DNA of 16,597 nt from JBKPCD01 sp046727175. Its GTDB lineage: Bacteria > Acidobacteriota > Vicinamibacteria > Vicinamibacterales > 2-12-FULL-66-21. The notes under the pieces were generated by a model. That model searched no databases. It saw only the letters and a program-made list of their open reading frames with translations, and was not told the DNA's origin. The stretch lies in the NCBI GenBank assembly GCA_046727175.1, contig JBKPCD010000060.1:1-16597 (forward strand). The letters are read 5' to 3'. This document shows positions 6,184-13,573 of this stretch, piece by piece. The position numbers were made by a program, and so were the translations under genes. Position 1 is the stretch's first letter, and every line of letters starts with the position of its first letter.

Positions 6184-9100
6184 ATGTCCCGGCAGCTCTC
6201 CTCGGCGGCCAATCTCGATAACGTCAAACGGGAAGCGAAGCGTTGGCTCAAAGCCCTGCGGTCTGGCGACGAACAGGCGCGCGAGCGGTTGCGACGCGCG
6301 TACCCGCAGGTGCCGGAGGAGCCGGCATTGCGCCACGTTCAACATGCGCTCGCCGCGGAGTACGGATTCGTGAGCTGGGCCGCGCTGAAAGCGAGGGTCG
6401 GCGCCAACACCGGTGCGTCGCCGCGGGCCGAGGCGCTCTCCTTGCTGCTCCGCGCCGCGGGTGAGGGTGACCTCCAGCACGTCAACGAGGTGCTCGATAC
6501 GTATCCGGACCTCGTCAACGAACGCGGGACGCTTCCGGGTCACACCGGGCTTCGCACAGCGCTCCATTTCGGCGTTCATCACGAGGCTGTGGTGAAGACT
6601 CTCCTCGATCGCGGCGCCGATCCGAACGTCCGCGACGAAGGGGACAACGCGTTCCCGCTGCACTTTGCAGCGGAGCGCGGAAATCTGGCGGTCGTAAAGC
6701 TACTGGTCGAGCACGGTGCGGAGACGGTTGCAGGCCACGTCGACGACCACGAGCTCGATGTCATCGGTTGGGCAACGTGCTTCGGAAGAGCTGACCCGGA
6801 GATTGTCCAATACTTGCTCGCGCACGGCGCCAGGCACACCATCTTTTCGGCTGTCGCGATGAACGAGACGGCGATCATTCGAGACCTGGTCGCGCGCTCC
6901 CCAGCGGATCTCGAGCGCAGGATGGATCGCTCGAATCATCGACGTAGTCCGCTGCACCTCGCGGTCGTCGAGAAGCGCCCCGAAGCGCTTCGAACGCTGT
7001 TGGAGCTCGGATCCGACGTGAACTCGACAGATGCGGCTGGTCTTACCCCACTCGATCAAGCGGCGCTCGACGGGGAATCGGAGATGGCGCAGCTCCTCAT
7101 CGATCGCGGATCGGCGATCGAATTGCCGGCGGCTGTCAGCCTCGGGCGGCTCGACGACATCAGGCGCCTGCTGCGCGAAGATCCTGACTGCCTCAAACCT
7201 GGAAAACGGTGGGGTCGGTTGATAATCGAGGCCGCAGCTCACGCCGGCAGTGACGTCATCGAAAGGCTGATTCGCGACGGCGCGTCGGTCAACGTCCGCG
7301 ACGCACTCGAGACATCGGTAGACGAGACGGGCGGCTACACTGCGCTACATGCCGCCGCATTCCACGGGAACCCCGGAGCTGTGGCTGTTCTCTTGAGGCA
7401 CGGCGCCGATCCCACGATTCGGGACAGCAAGTACTGCAGCACGCCCGCGGGCTGGGCCAACTACGCAGGACGGACCGAGTGTCGTGATCAGATCCTCGAT
7501 GCGAACATCGACATCTTCGACGCAATCAGTCTCGATCGACCAGATCGCATTCCGTCCATTCTCGAGCGGGATCCCGCAGCGCTGAGCCGTCCGTTTCGTG
7601 AGTACGCCAGCTGCAGCTCGGCACCCGGCCACCAGTGGTGGCCCGAGCCGGATACGACGCCGCTCGATTGGGCGACAGCCACGAACAAGGCCCAGGCCGT
7701 CCGCATCCTCATGAGCCGGGGAGCGGAGCTGGCAGTCGGGGGCAATACCGCGCGGACGCACGCCGATCGAGTCGCCGCGTTTCTCCGGATGGCGTGCCTC
7801 GATTGGGCAGTCGGCGGCCCAGATCGTGCGGAATACACGCATGCCGCCGGGCGATTGCTGCGGCGTCACCCGGAAATCGCGCGCGACAGCTTTCTGACAG
7901 CCGTGGTCTGCGGCGAAATCGAACAGGTGCAACGGGTCCTCGCCGAACGACGTGATGCCGCGTCAAAACCGGTCGGACCACGCGGATGGCCACCACTTCT
8001 CTACCTCTGCTCGACGCGGCTTCCTGACGCGCGCCCGTGGAGCGCCAACGCTGTCGCGATCGCGCGCGCGTTGCTGGATCACGGTGCCGATCCGACCGCG
8101 TATTACCGCGGCGGCAATCCGTCTATTCATTACACGGCGCTCACGTGCGTCGTCGGACGCGGAGAGGAGCAAGCGTCGGTGCACCCGAGGGCGCGAGAGC
8201 TCGCCGCACTGTTGCTGGAGCGTGGTGCAGAGCCGTACGACGTTCAGTTCTTTTACAACGCCTTTGCCGGGCACGCGTCGCACCGTCATTTGGCAGACGA
8301 TGACTTCGTGTGGTTGCTCGAGTTGATTTATCAGCATTCCATCGGGCGCAGCCGTGAACGCGACTGGCAAGATCCGGATTGGAAAATGCTGGACATGGGC
8401 GGATATGGCAGCGGCACCTGGTACTTGCTGTCGAGCGCGCTGAAGGGAAGCTACGTTCGCATCGCCGAATGGGTCCTATCGCACGGCGGAAGCCCCAATC
8501 CCCGTCGCGCCGCCCATCGGCGTACCCCTCCTGGCACCCTCTACGAACAGGCGGTTCGCAACGGCCTGACCGCATTCGCGGAACTGCTCGCGCGTTATGG
8601 CGCGGAGGTGAACGTCCCGCCCTCAGACCCGCACGAAGAATTCGTCCGCGCTTGCCTCCACCTCGATGGCGCGCGAGTAAAGGCTCTGGTTGCCAAGCAC
8701 GCTGACTACGCGCGTGACCCGAGTCCGCTGATGATCGCCGCCGAGCGCGATCGTCCCGACATTGTCGAAGTGTTGCTTGATGTGGGAATGTCTCCGAACC
8801 TCGAAGAGCCCCGAACCCGGACGAGGCCGCTGCACCTTGCCGCCTACAACGACGCCCCAGCGGTCGTTCGTCTTCTCATCGAGCGCGGCGCGGAGATCGA
8901 TCCGCGAGACGCTGTGCACGGCACAACGCCGCTCTACTGGGCGTATTGGGGGCAGAGGCGGCGCACCGTGGACCTGCTCGCGCCGCTGAGCCGCGACGTG
9001 TGGGCCCTTACGTGTCTGGGCAAAGTTGATCGCCTGCGTGAGCTTCTGTCAGCGGAGCCGCAGCTGGCAAAGACGCGCGACGAAAATGACACAATCCTCT

Positions 9101-9258
9101 TCTACTTACCGGACGATGAAGACGCGGCTGCGGAAATCGTCCGGCTGCTGCTGGCACACGGTGCGGATCCGTCCGTGAGGAGAAAAGACGGCACCACTGC
9201 CGGACAAGTCGCACGTGCCCGCGGTCTGGACGCGGCTGCCGACTTGCTCGGCGATTGA
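6184..9258 (+). CDS. large ankyrin repeat protein
   Basis: A 1024-aa protein with no signal peptide or membrane helix, so probably cytoplasmic. Residues 1-75 form a distinct N-terminal module (LDNVKREAKRWLKALRSGD and EYGFVSWAALKARV) that I know as the usual front of many ankyrin proteins in soil bacteria. The rest is ankyrin repeats of the TPLHLAA...VVRLLLERGADPN type, clear around residues 115-190, 255-310, 385-425, 480-520, 630-690, 755-810, 835-930 and 970-1024, with degenerate stretches between (for example the insert around 575-620). Ankyrin arrays bind other proteins; no enzymatic domain is visible. The ATG at 6184 has AAGAAGG 5 nt upstream; the in-frame GTG at 6178 overlaps that site and is rejected. 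It is divergent from the hybrid kinase and ends 1 nt from the opposing zinc-ribbon gene. Confidence 0.93.
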   Translation: MSRQLSSAANLDNVKREAKRWLKALRSGDEQARERLRRAYPQVPEEPALRHVQHALAAEYGFVSWAALKARVGANTGASPRAEALSLLLRAAGEGDLQHVNEVLDTYPDLVNERGTLPGHTGLRTALHFGVHHEAVVKTLLDRGADPNVRDEGDNAFPLHFAAERGNLAVVKLLVEHGAETVAGHVDDHELDVIGWATCFGRADPEIVQYLLAHGARHTIFSAVAMNETAIIRDLVARSPADLERRMDRSNHRRSPLHLAVVEKRPEALRTLLELGSDVNSTDAAGLTPLDQAALDGESEMAQLLIDRGSAIELPAAVSLGRLDDIRRLLREDPDCLKPGKRWGRLIIEAAAHAGSDVIERLIRDGASVNVRDALETSVDETGGYTALHAAAFHGNPGAVAVLLRHGADPTIRDSKYCSTPAGWANYAGRTECRDQILDANIDIFDAISLDRPDRIPSILERDPAALSRPFREYASCSSAPGHQWWPEPDTTPLDWATATNKAQAVRILMSRGAELAVGGNTARTHADRVAAFLRMACLDWAVGGPDRAEYTHAAGRLLRRHPEIARDSFLTAVVCGEIEQVQRVLAERRDAASKPVGPRGWPPLLYLCSTRLPDARPWSANAVAIARALLDHGADPTAYYRGGNPSIHYTALTCVVGRGEEQASVHPRARELAALLLERGAEPYDVQFFYNAFAGHASHRHLADDDFVWLLELIYQHSIGRSRERDWQDPDWKMLDMGGYGSGTWYLLSSALKGSYVRIAEWVLSHGGSPNPRRAAHRRTPPGTLYEQAVRNGLTAFAELLARYGAEVNVPPSDPHEEFVRACLHLDGARVKALVAKHADYARDPSPLMIAAERDRPDIVEVLLDVGMSPNLEEPRTRTRPLHLAAYNDAPAVVRLLIERGAEIDPRDAVHGTTPLYWAYWGQRRRTVDLLAPLSRDVWALTCLGKVDRLRELLSAEPQLAKTRDENDTILFYLPDDEDAAAEIVRLLLAHGADPSVRRKDGTTAGQVARARGLDAAADLLGD

Positions 9259-9259
9259 C

Positions 9260-9637
9260 TCAGCCCGTCCGGTCTCCGAACACCTCGTAGGTTTCGACGA
9301 CGTAGCGGACACCTGGACGATCGGGATCGTGCTTCGTTTCGGCGACCTGGTCGGCGGTCGCGCGGTTCGCGTAAACGCCGACGATGTCGCCTGCCGCGGT
9401 GCCCCAGCACTCGACGACGATGTAAACGACGAAGACCGGTATCTGACCCTCGACGGCCGCGCCGAGGTCGGTCGTTGTCCGCTGGGTGTGGCACTTCAGG
9501 CACTCCTCCACCCGAAAAACGGGGACGCTGACCTTTCTCCAGCTCGTGCCGCCGCAGCGATCGCAGGGACGGCCTTTGTAGCTTTCCATGTGTTCAGGGA
9601 TTGCCGGAGTCTTCGCGACCACTCGTGACTGTCGCAT
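9260..9637 (-). CDS. zinc-ribbon protein of unknown function
   Basis: About 125 aa from the ATG at 9637 (109 aa if it starts at the ATG at 9589). The N-terminal part holds a four-cysteine zinc ribbon, CDRCGG then about 20 residues and CLKCH. The C-terminal half (VFVVYIVVECWGTAAGDIVGVYANRATADQVAE) resembles small DUF7336-like modules of the form VYVV...IVGVYxxRexAe; that resemblance is from memory. No catalytic residues are evident, and protein or nucleic-acid binding is the default guess for such ribbons. Neither ATG has a good Shine-Dalgarno, so the start is open. Its stop converges on the ankyrin stop with one base between (TGAcTCA), leaving no room for a separate terminator. It is divergent from the peptidase-like gene. 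Confidence 0.7.
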   Translation of the reverse strand: MRQSRVVAKTPAIPEHMESYKGRPCDRCGGTSWRKVSVPVFRVEECLKCHTQRTTTDLGAAVEGQIPVFVVYIVVECWGTAAGDIVGVYANRATADQVAETKHDPDRPGVRYVVETYEVFGDRTG

Positions 9638-9766
9638 CGACTCGCGCTTGCTGCGCGATCGATTGTACGCTGGCGCCGGGAGTAGCGCCGCTCGGCGGCC
9701 TTCCTGCGAGATTTCTTCGGCGAATCCGAATGCCGTATGCTTTTGGCGCATCGAGGAAACGCGTTG

Positions 9767-10546
9767 ATGAAGAGACGAGACTTCCTGAGATCGTCAATGT
9801 TGGGCGCCCTGGGTGTCGCCGCGAGTCACCTTCGTCTGGGCGCAAGCACCCCCGCGGCGACGCGAAAGATTCTCATCGCGGGGGGGAATTTCGGCACCGA
9901 GTTCATTCGCTACATGGCGACGTTGACCGGCAAGAAGCGGCCGAAGCTCCTGTATCTGCCGACCGCGTCGGCAGACAGTCCGGCGAGCATCCTCTCGTGG
10001 TATCGAAACTGTGCGCCGGTTGATGCCTATCCCCTCGTGCAGGAGAGCTTCATCGCGAGCACTCGTCAGGCGCAGTCGTGGGAGGAAATTCTCCTGTCGG
10101 TCGACGGCATCGTCGCTTCGGGTGGCAATACTCTCAATCAACAAGCAATCTGGAAGGCACAAGGGATTGATGTGGTCCTGCGGCGAGCCTGGGACAACGG
10201 CATAGTTCTCGGTGGTGCCAGCGCCGGATCACTCTGCTGGTTCGAGGAAGGCACGACGGATTCACGGCCGAAGGAGCTCACCACGGTCAAGTGCCTTGGA
10301 TTCCTGAAAGGCAGCCACTGCCCTCATTACGATCGTGAACCGGCGCGCCGGCCGCTATATCGGAAGCTGATTGGCTCGGGAGAAATGAAGCCGGGATACG
10401 CGTGTGACAACGACGCGGGGATTTACTTCGAGGACAACGACGTGAAGCGGGTCGTGTGCACACGCGCCAATGCGAAGGTCTACTACGTCAGCCTCGTCGA
10501 CGGCCGCGTGGTCGAGAAGGTCCTCGAGCCGGAGCGGCTCGAGTGA
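9767..10546 (+). CDS. peptidase S51 (peptidase E-like) with Tat signal
   Basis: A 259-aa protein. Residues 1-26 form a twin-arginine signal (MKRRDFLRSSMLGALGVAAS), so folded export is expected. The mature part has the class I glutamine-amidotransferase-like fold of family S51: strand KILIAGGNF (34-42), KLLYLPTASAD (60-70), GIVASGGNTLN, the nucleophile elbow GGASAGS with Ser152, then LGFLKGSHCPHYD (about 178-189) carrying the likely catalytic His (184 or 187). Family members are aspartyl dipeptidases (PepE) and cyanophycinases; this one is closer to the short PepE/YgaJ-type branch and is normally cytoplasmic. Start ATG 9767 has GAGGA about 9 nt upstream and places the RR motif at residues 3-4. 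The gene stands alone, with the next gene on the opposite strand. Confidence 0.9.
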   Translation: MKRRDFLRSSMLGALGVAASHLRLGASTPAATRKILIAGGNFGTEFIRYMATLTGKKRPKLLYLPTASADSPASILSWYRNCAPVDAYPLVQESFIASTRQAQSWEEILLSVDGIVASGGNTLNQQAIWKAQGIDVVLRRAWDNGIVLGGASAGSLCWFEEGTTDSRPKELTTVKCLGFLKGSHCPHYDREPARRPLYRKLIGSGEMKPGYACDNDAGIYFEDNDVKRVVCTRANAKVYYVSLVDGRVVEKVLEPERLE

Positions 10547-10566
10547 ACCGAGGCGGTCAGAGTCCG

Positions 10567-10761
10567 TCAGTAACCTGCCCGTGCGCGTCGACGAGCATTA
10601 TGGCTGCGGCCACGGTACAGGAAAACGACCGCGAGACCGATCGCGACGAACGCCGCGCGCGGGTTGTACATCAGAAGGATCGGGAACAGTATCAGAAGAA
10701 CGACAGCCATCACTTGTTGACCCAGCACTGGTCGCAAGCTCCTTGCCGTTGATACCCTCAT
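10567..10761 (-). CDS. small two-helix membrane protein
   Basis: A 64-aa frame with two hydrophobic segments, VMAVVLLILFPILLMYN (about 17-33) and AAFVAIGLAVVFLYRGR (about 36-52), then a basic tail (HNARRRARAGY). The hydrophobic/basic layout is what a real small inner-membrane protein shows and is unlikely in a shadow frame of non-coding DNA. The ATG at 10761 has no clear Shine-Dalgarno; a GTG at 10728 (codon 12) has AGGAG 10 nt upstream and would give a 53-aa protein that still holds both helices. I do not recognise a family. It is convergent with the peptidase gene and divergent from the NHL gene. Confidence 0.5.
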   Translation of the reverse strand: MRVSTARSLRPVLGQQVMAVVLLILFPILLMYNPRAAFVAIGLAVVFLYRGRSHNARRRARAGY

Positions 10762-10882
10762 GGTTTTCGCGGTGTAAACGCGTTATCACAGCAAACAGAG
10801 CAATGAGCCGCGACGCAACCCGTAACGAGATTCGATGCGGGATTACGAAACTGAGCGTCGAGGCATAGCTGATAGCAGCGCC

Positions 10883-12094
10883 ATGAAGATAATCAGCCGC
10901 ATGTCACTCCGTCTCTTCATGGCTGCTCTCTCTGCGCTGGTGCTCGTGGCCCTCGCGGATCATCGCGCGGCACTCTTCGGCGCCGCCGCTGGCGCGCAAG
11001 CGCGAGCCGGCCACCGTGCCCCCGTGTTCGAGGTCGACCCTTTCTGGCCGAGGCCGCTGCCGAATCACTGGGTCCTCGGCTCGACGATCGGCGTGGCCGT
11101 CGACGCTCGCGATCACGTGTTCATCCTGCATCGCCCGGGAAGCGTGGACGACAATTTCAAGGCAGCCGCTATGAAACCGCCAATCGGGATCTGCTGCACG
11201 CCGGCGCCGGACGTCCTCGAGTTCGATCCCGAGGGGAACGTCGTGAACTCGTGGGGCGGTCCCGGGCAGGGCTACGACTGGCCCACCAACAATCACGGCC
11301 TGAGCATTGACGGCAAGGGCAACGTGTGGATCGGCGGGAATGACGACAAGGACAGCCATGTCCTGAAGTTCACACCCGATGGCAAGTTCCTCCTGCAGAT
11401 CGGCAAACCAGGTCAGAAAAAAGGGAGCAACGACAAGCAGAATCTGTGGCGGCCCGCAAAGATTTTCGTGGAACCGGCGGCAAACGAGGCCTATGTTGCC
11501 GATGGGTACGGCAACCGTCGCGTGGTGGTGTTCGATGCGGACACGGGGCAATACAAGCGCCATTGGGGCGCGTACGGCGCTCTGCCGGACGATGCGCCGC
11601 TGCCGGAGTATTCGCCGGCGGCGCCGCCGTCCAGGCAGTTCAACACCGTCCACTGTGCCATGGTGTCGAAGGACGGGTTCGTCTACGTCTGCGATCGTGT
11701 GAACGATCGCATTCAAGTGTTTCGAAAGGACGGCACGTACGTAAAGGAGGCCTTCTATGACAAGGCCACGCTGCGGTCGGGATCCGTCTGGGACCTGGCG
11801 TTCTCACGCGATCCGCAGGAGCGGTATCTCTACGTCGCCGATGGCGTGGACGAGAAGATCCGCGTCGTCGACAGGAACACGCTCGAAGTCCTCACCTCGT
11901 TCGGAGACGGTGGCCGCCAGCCGGGCCAGTTCTACGGCGTTCATAATCTCGCCACCGACAGTAGGGGGAACCTCTATACAACGGAGACCTACAACGGCGC
12001 GCGGCTGCAGCGATTCGTCTTCAAAGGGGAACGGCCGGTCACGAAATCGGAGCAAGGCGTGCCGTGGCCTCGCACTCACCGGATTGGCAGCTGA
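10883..12094 (+). CDS. secreted NHL-repeat beta-propeller protein (PAL-like)
   Basis: A 403-aa protein. Residues 1-38 form a Sec-type signal (basic start, then LFMAALSALVLVALA), so it is exported, probably to the periplasm. The rest is a six-bladed NHL propeller with repeats such as HGLSIDGKGNVWIGGND, HVLKFTPDGKFLLQIGKPG, AYVADGYGNRRVVVFDADTG, FVYVCDRVNDRIQVFRKDG, YLYVADGVDEKIRVVDR and HNLATDSRGNLYTTETYNG. This pattern matches proteins annotated as peptidyl-alpha-hydroxyglycine alpha-amidating lyase-like. Whether it has lyase activity cannot be judged. The ATG at 10883 is chosen because it opens the signal peptide; ATG 10901 is an alternative and both lack a strong Shine-Dalgarno. The following cupin starts 6 nt after this stop, so the two form an operon. 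Confidence 0.88.
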   Translation: MKIISRMSLRLFMAALSALVLVALADHRAALFGAAAGAQARAGHRAPVFEVDPFWPRPLPNHWVLGSTIGVAVDARDHVFILHRPGSVDDNFKAAAMKPPIGICCTPAPDVLEFDPEGNVVNSWGGPGQGYDWPTNNHGLSIDGKGNVWIGGNDDKDSHVLKFTPDGKFLLQIGKPGQKKGSNDKQNLWRPAKIFVEPAANEAYVADGYGNRRVVVFDADTGQYKRHWGAYGALPDDAPLPEYSPAAPPSRQFNTVHCAMVSKDGFVYVCDRVNDRIQVFRKDGTYVKEAFYDKATLRSGSVWDLAFSRDPQERYLYVADGVDEKIRVVDRNTLEVLTSFGDGGRQPGQFYGVHNLATDSRGNLYTTETYNGARLQRFVFKGERPVTKSEQGVPWPRTHRIGS

Positions 12095-12097
12095 GGA
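12093..12097 (+). promoter_or_regulatory. Shine-Dalgarno of the cupin gene overlapping the NHL stop
   Basis: The TGA stop of the NHL gene (12092-12094) is part of TGAGGA, whose GAGGA serves the ATG at 12101. Ribosomes finishing the NHL protein would sit on the next start site. Confidence 0.65.
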
Positions 12098-12100
12098 CGT

Positions 12101-12712
12101 ATGAAGACCACGATCATTGCGGCCGCGGCTGCGGCGTTCGTTGGCGGTGCTGCCCTTGCAGCGGCGCTGACCCAGACCGCTGATGCGAAGCCCACGTGTG
12201 ACATGTGCCCCGCGTACTTTGTGCCGAACAGCGAGATCGAGGAGTACCTGGCGAAGGCCAAGGCGGAGAAACTGATCGACCAGCAGGTGCGGGATGTGGA
12301 CATCGGCAAGTCCCACGTCGCCGTCGGCCTCGTCCACCGGACGCGGCTCACCGAACCGGCGCCGGATTCGGTGGCCGAGCACGACCTGGTGAGCGAGGTC
12401 TACCACGTGATCAGCGGCGCCGCGACGCTCGTCACCGGCCCCGATCTGGTCGGCGCGCAACGGCGGCCGGCCACGAACGAGAACGTCCGGCTCCTGAATG
12501 GTCCCGGCAGCAACGGGAGATCGATCCGCAATGGCGAGTCACACGAGCTCCGTCCGGGCGACGTCATTGTGATCCCCGCCGGTACAGGTCACTGGTTCAC
12601 CAGGATCGACGATCACATCACGTACTTGATGATCAGGATCGATCCCGACGAGGTCACACCGATCAAGGATGCTGCGGCGTCGAAGGCGTACTTGTCGAAG
12701 CCGGCCCGGTGA
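12101..12712 (+). CDS. secreted cupin-domain protein
   Basis: A 203-aa protein. Residues 1-29 are a Sec signal (MKTTIIAAAAAAFVGGAALA, cleavage near ADA-K). A Cys pair follows at CDMC (33-36). The cupin barrel carries motif 1 as EHDLVSEVYHVISG (His94, Glu99, then His102) and motif 2 as PGDVIVIPAGTGHWF (Gly153, Asp154, His164). Motif 1 lacks the usual His-x-His spacing, so the metal site, if present, would use His94, Glu99 and His164, or His102. Cupins range from dioxygenases and isomerases to ligand binders; no reaction can be assigned. It is translationally coupled to the NHL-propeller gene, which suggests the two exported proteins work on the same compound or complex. Confidence 0.85.
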   Translation: MKTTIIAAAAAAFVGGAALAAALTQTADAKPTCDMCPAYFVPNSEIEEYLAKAKAEKLIDQQVRDVDIGKSHVAVGLVHRTRLTEPAPDSVAEHDLVSEVYHVISGAATLVTGPDLVGAQRRPATNENVRLLNGPGSNGRSIRNGESHELRPGDVIVIPAGTGHWFTRIDDHITYLMIRIDPDEVTPIKDAAASKAYLSKPAR

Positions 12713-12734
12713 GGCGGTTCGGCGGAGGGGCCTA

Positions 12735-12929
12735 ATGAAGCGGATGCTCGCCGTCGGCGTTGTCGTATTGATGACCATGGCTGGGCCGGAGGGACGTCAA
12801 GGCGTCCCTCCAGCCCGCGCGTCGCAAGCGCTTACCAATACTTCTTCAATCCGCCCGTCAGCACCAGCCCTGACGGATCCTGCCCGTCACGCATATTGCC
12901 GATCACGTGATACCGCGCCTCGCCCTTGA
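12735..12929 (+). pseudogene. short signal-peptide ORF, probably a truncated gene start
   Basis: The frame opens 22 nt after the cupin stop with a good Shine-Dalgarno (GGAGGGG, spacer about 5 nt) and a signal-peptide-like start, MKRMLAVGVVVLMTMAGPEG. After about 20 residues it runs into a perfect hairpin (12788-12811) and then across the end of the opposing outer-membrane protein gene, where the peptide becomes low-complexity and shadow-like; it ends at 12929 with 64 codons. The most likely reading is the 5' end of a third operon gene whose body has been lost. A true tiny exported peptide is the alternative. Confidence 0.4.
12788..12811. terminator. strong hairpin between convergent genes
   Basis: GGAGGGACG (12788-12796), loop TCAAGG, and CGTCCCTCC (12803-12811) form a perfect 9-bp stem, with flanking GGCTGG/CCAGCC extending the pairing. 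It sits between the NHL/cupin operon and the convergent outer-membrane protein gene, the right place for a two-way terminator, but no T-run follows on either strand. It may also be a dispersed intergenic palindrome. Confidence 0.55.
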
Positions 12930-13386
12930 GGGAGACGGTCCGGCCGGTGAAATACTCGATGCCGCCGCCTACGTTGAACCCGGGTTTGGTCTCAGATTCG
13001 CCAAGCGCGTGGCCGTTGTCCTTGAACTGCAGAAAGTACGCGCCGACACCCGCACCCACGAAGGGATGCCACTTGCCGCCCTCCCAGTTGTAGTTGACGT
13101 CCAGCCGCAGCGGAATCTGCTGGAGCGAGTCGGTCGATTCGCGCGTGAAGCCGGGGTCGGTCAATCCGAAGTCCGTGCGGAGACTGACACGTGGCGTGAG
13201 ATAGTACTCGAGCAACGCGCTCACGACGAGCGCGTTGTCGAGTTGATTGTCTGCGGGAACGAACGCGCCAACGTCGACGCCGACCGCGGTCGATCCTGCA
13301 TGCGGTGCGCGTTCCTGGGCGGCCGCCATTCCTGGCCAAATCATGAACGAGCCGAGCATGAGGACTCCGAGGACACGTCTAAACAT
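12832..13386 (-). CDS. outer-membrane beta-barrel protein
   Basis: A 184-aa protein. Residues 1-24 are a Sec signal ending GMAAAQ-ERA. The rest alternates amphipathic strands typical of an eight-stranded barrel (OMP_b-brl type): VGVDVGAFVPADNQL, ALVVSALLEYYLTPRVSLRTDFG, IPLRLDVNYNW, WHPFVGAGVGAYFLQF, PGFNVGGGIEYFTGRTVSLKGEARYH, and SGLVLTGGLKKYW with an aromatic last residue, as outer-membrane insertion signals usually have. The ATG at 13386 is fixed by AGGAGG at 13398-13393 with a 6-nt spacer; the 21 upstream codons are not used. Role: small surface barrel, function unassigned. It converges on the NHL/cupin operon. Confidence 0.88.
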   Translation of the reverse strand: MFRRVLGVLMLGSFMIWPGMAAAQERAPHAGSTAVGVDVGAFVPADNQLDNALVVSALLEYYLTPRVSLRTDFGLTDPGFTRESTDSLQQIPLRLDVNYNWEGGKWHPFVGAGVGAYFLQFKDNGHALGESETKPGFNVGGGIEYFTGRTVSLKGEARYHVIGNMRDGQDPSGLVLTGGLKKYW

Positions 13387-13392
13387 GTCGTT

Positions 13393-13398
13393 CCTCCT
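13393..13398 (-). promoter_or_regulatory. consensus Shine-Dalgarno AGGAGG for the OMP gene
   Basis: A full AGGAGG on the minus strand, 6 nt before the ATG at 13386. It decides the start and is the strongest ribosome-binding site in the window, suggesting high expression. Confidence 0.8.
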
Positions 13399-13573
13399 TG
13401 AATGACCGATGAACGAATCACGCGCCGCTAAGCGGCCCAGTCGTGACACTCGGTCTGGTGCAAGGGGGATACCTCAAAAGCTCGGCAACAATTTGCCGCG
13501 CGTTTGCGAAGGCTGCGTCTGGATGAGCACCGATTCGGGACAGCACCCGGATGAGCGGAAAGGTTGGATCCTA

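Noticed and set aside
10904..11716. Minus-strand frame of 270 aa
   Set aside because: It is antisense to the NHL propeller; the plus strand has a signal peptide and repeats.
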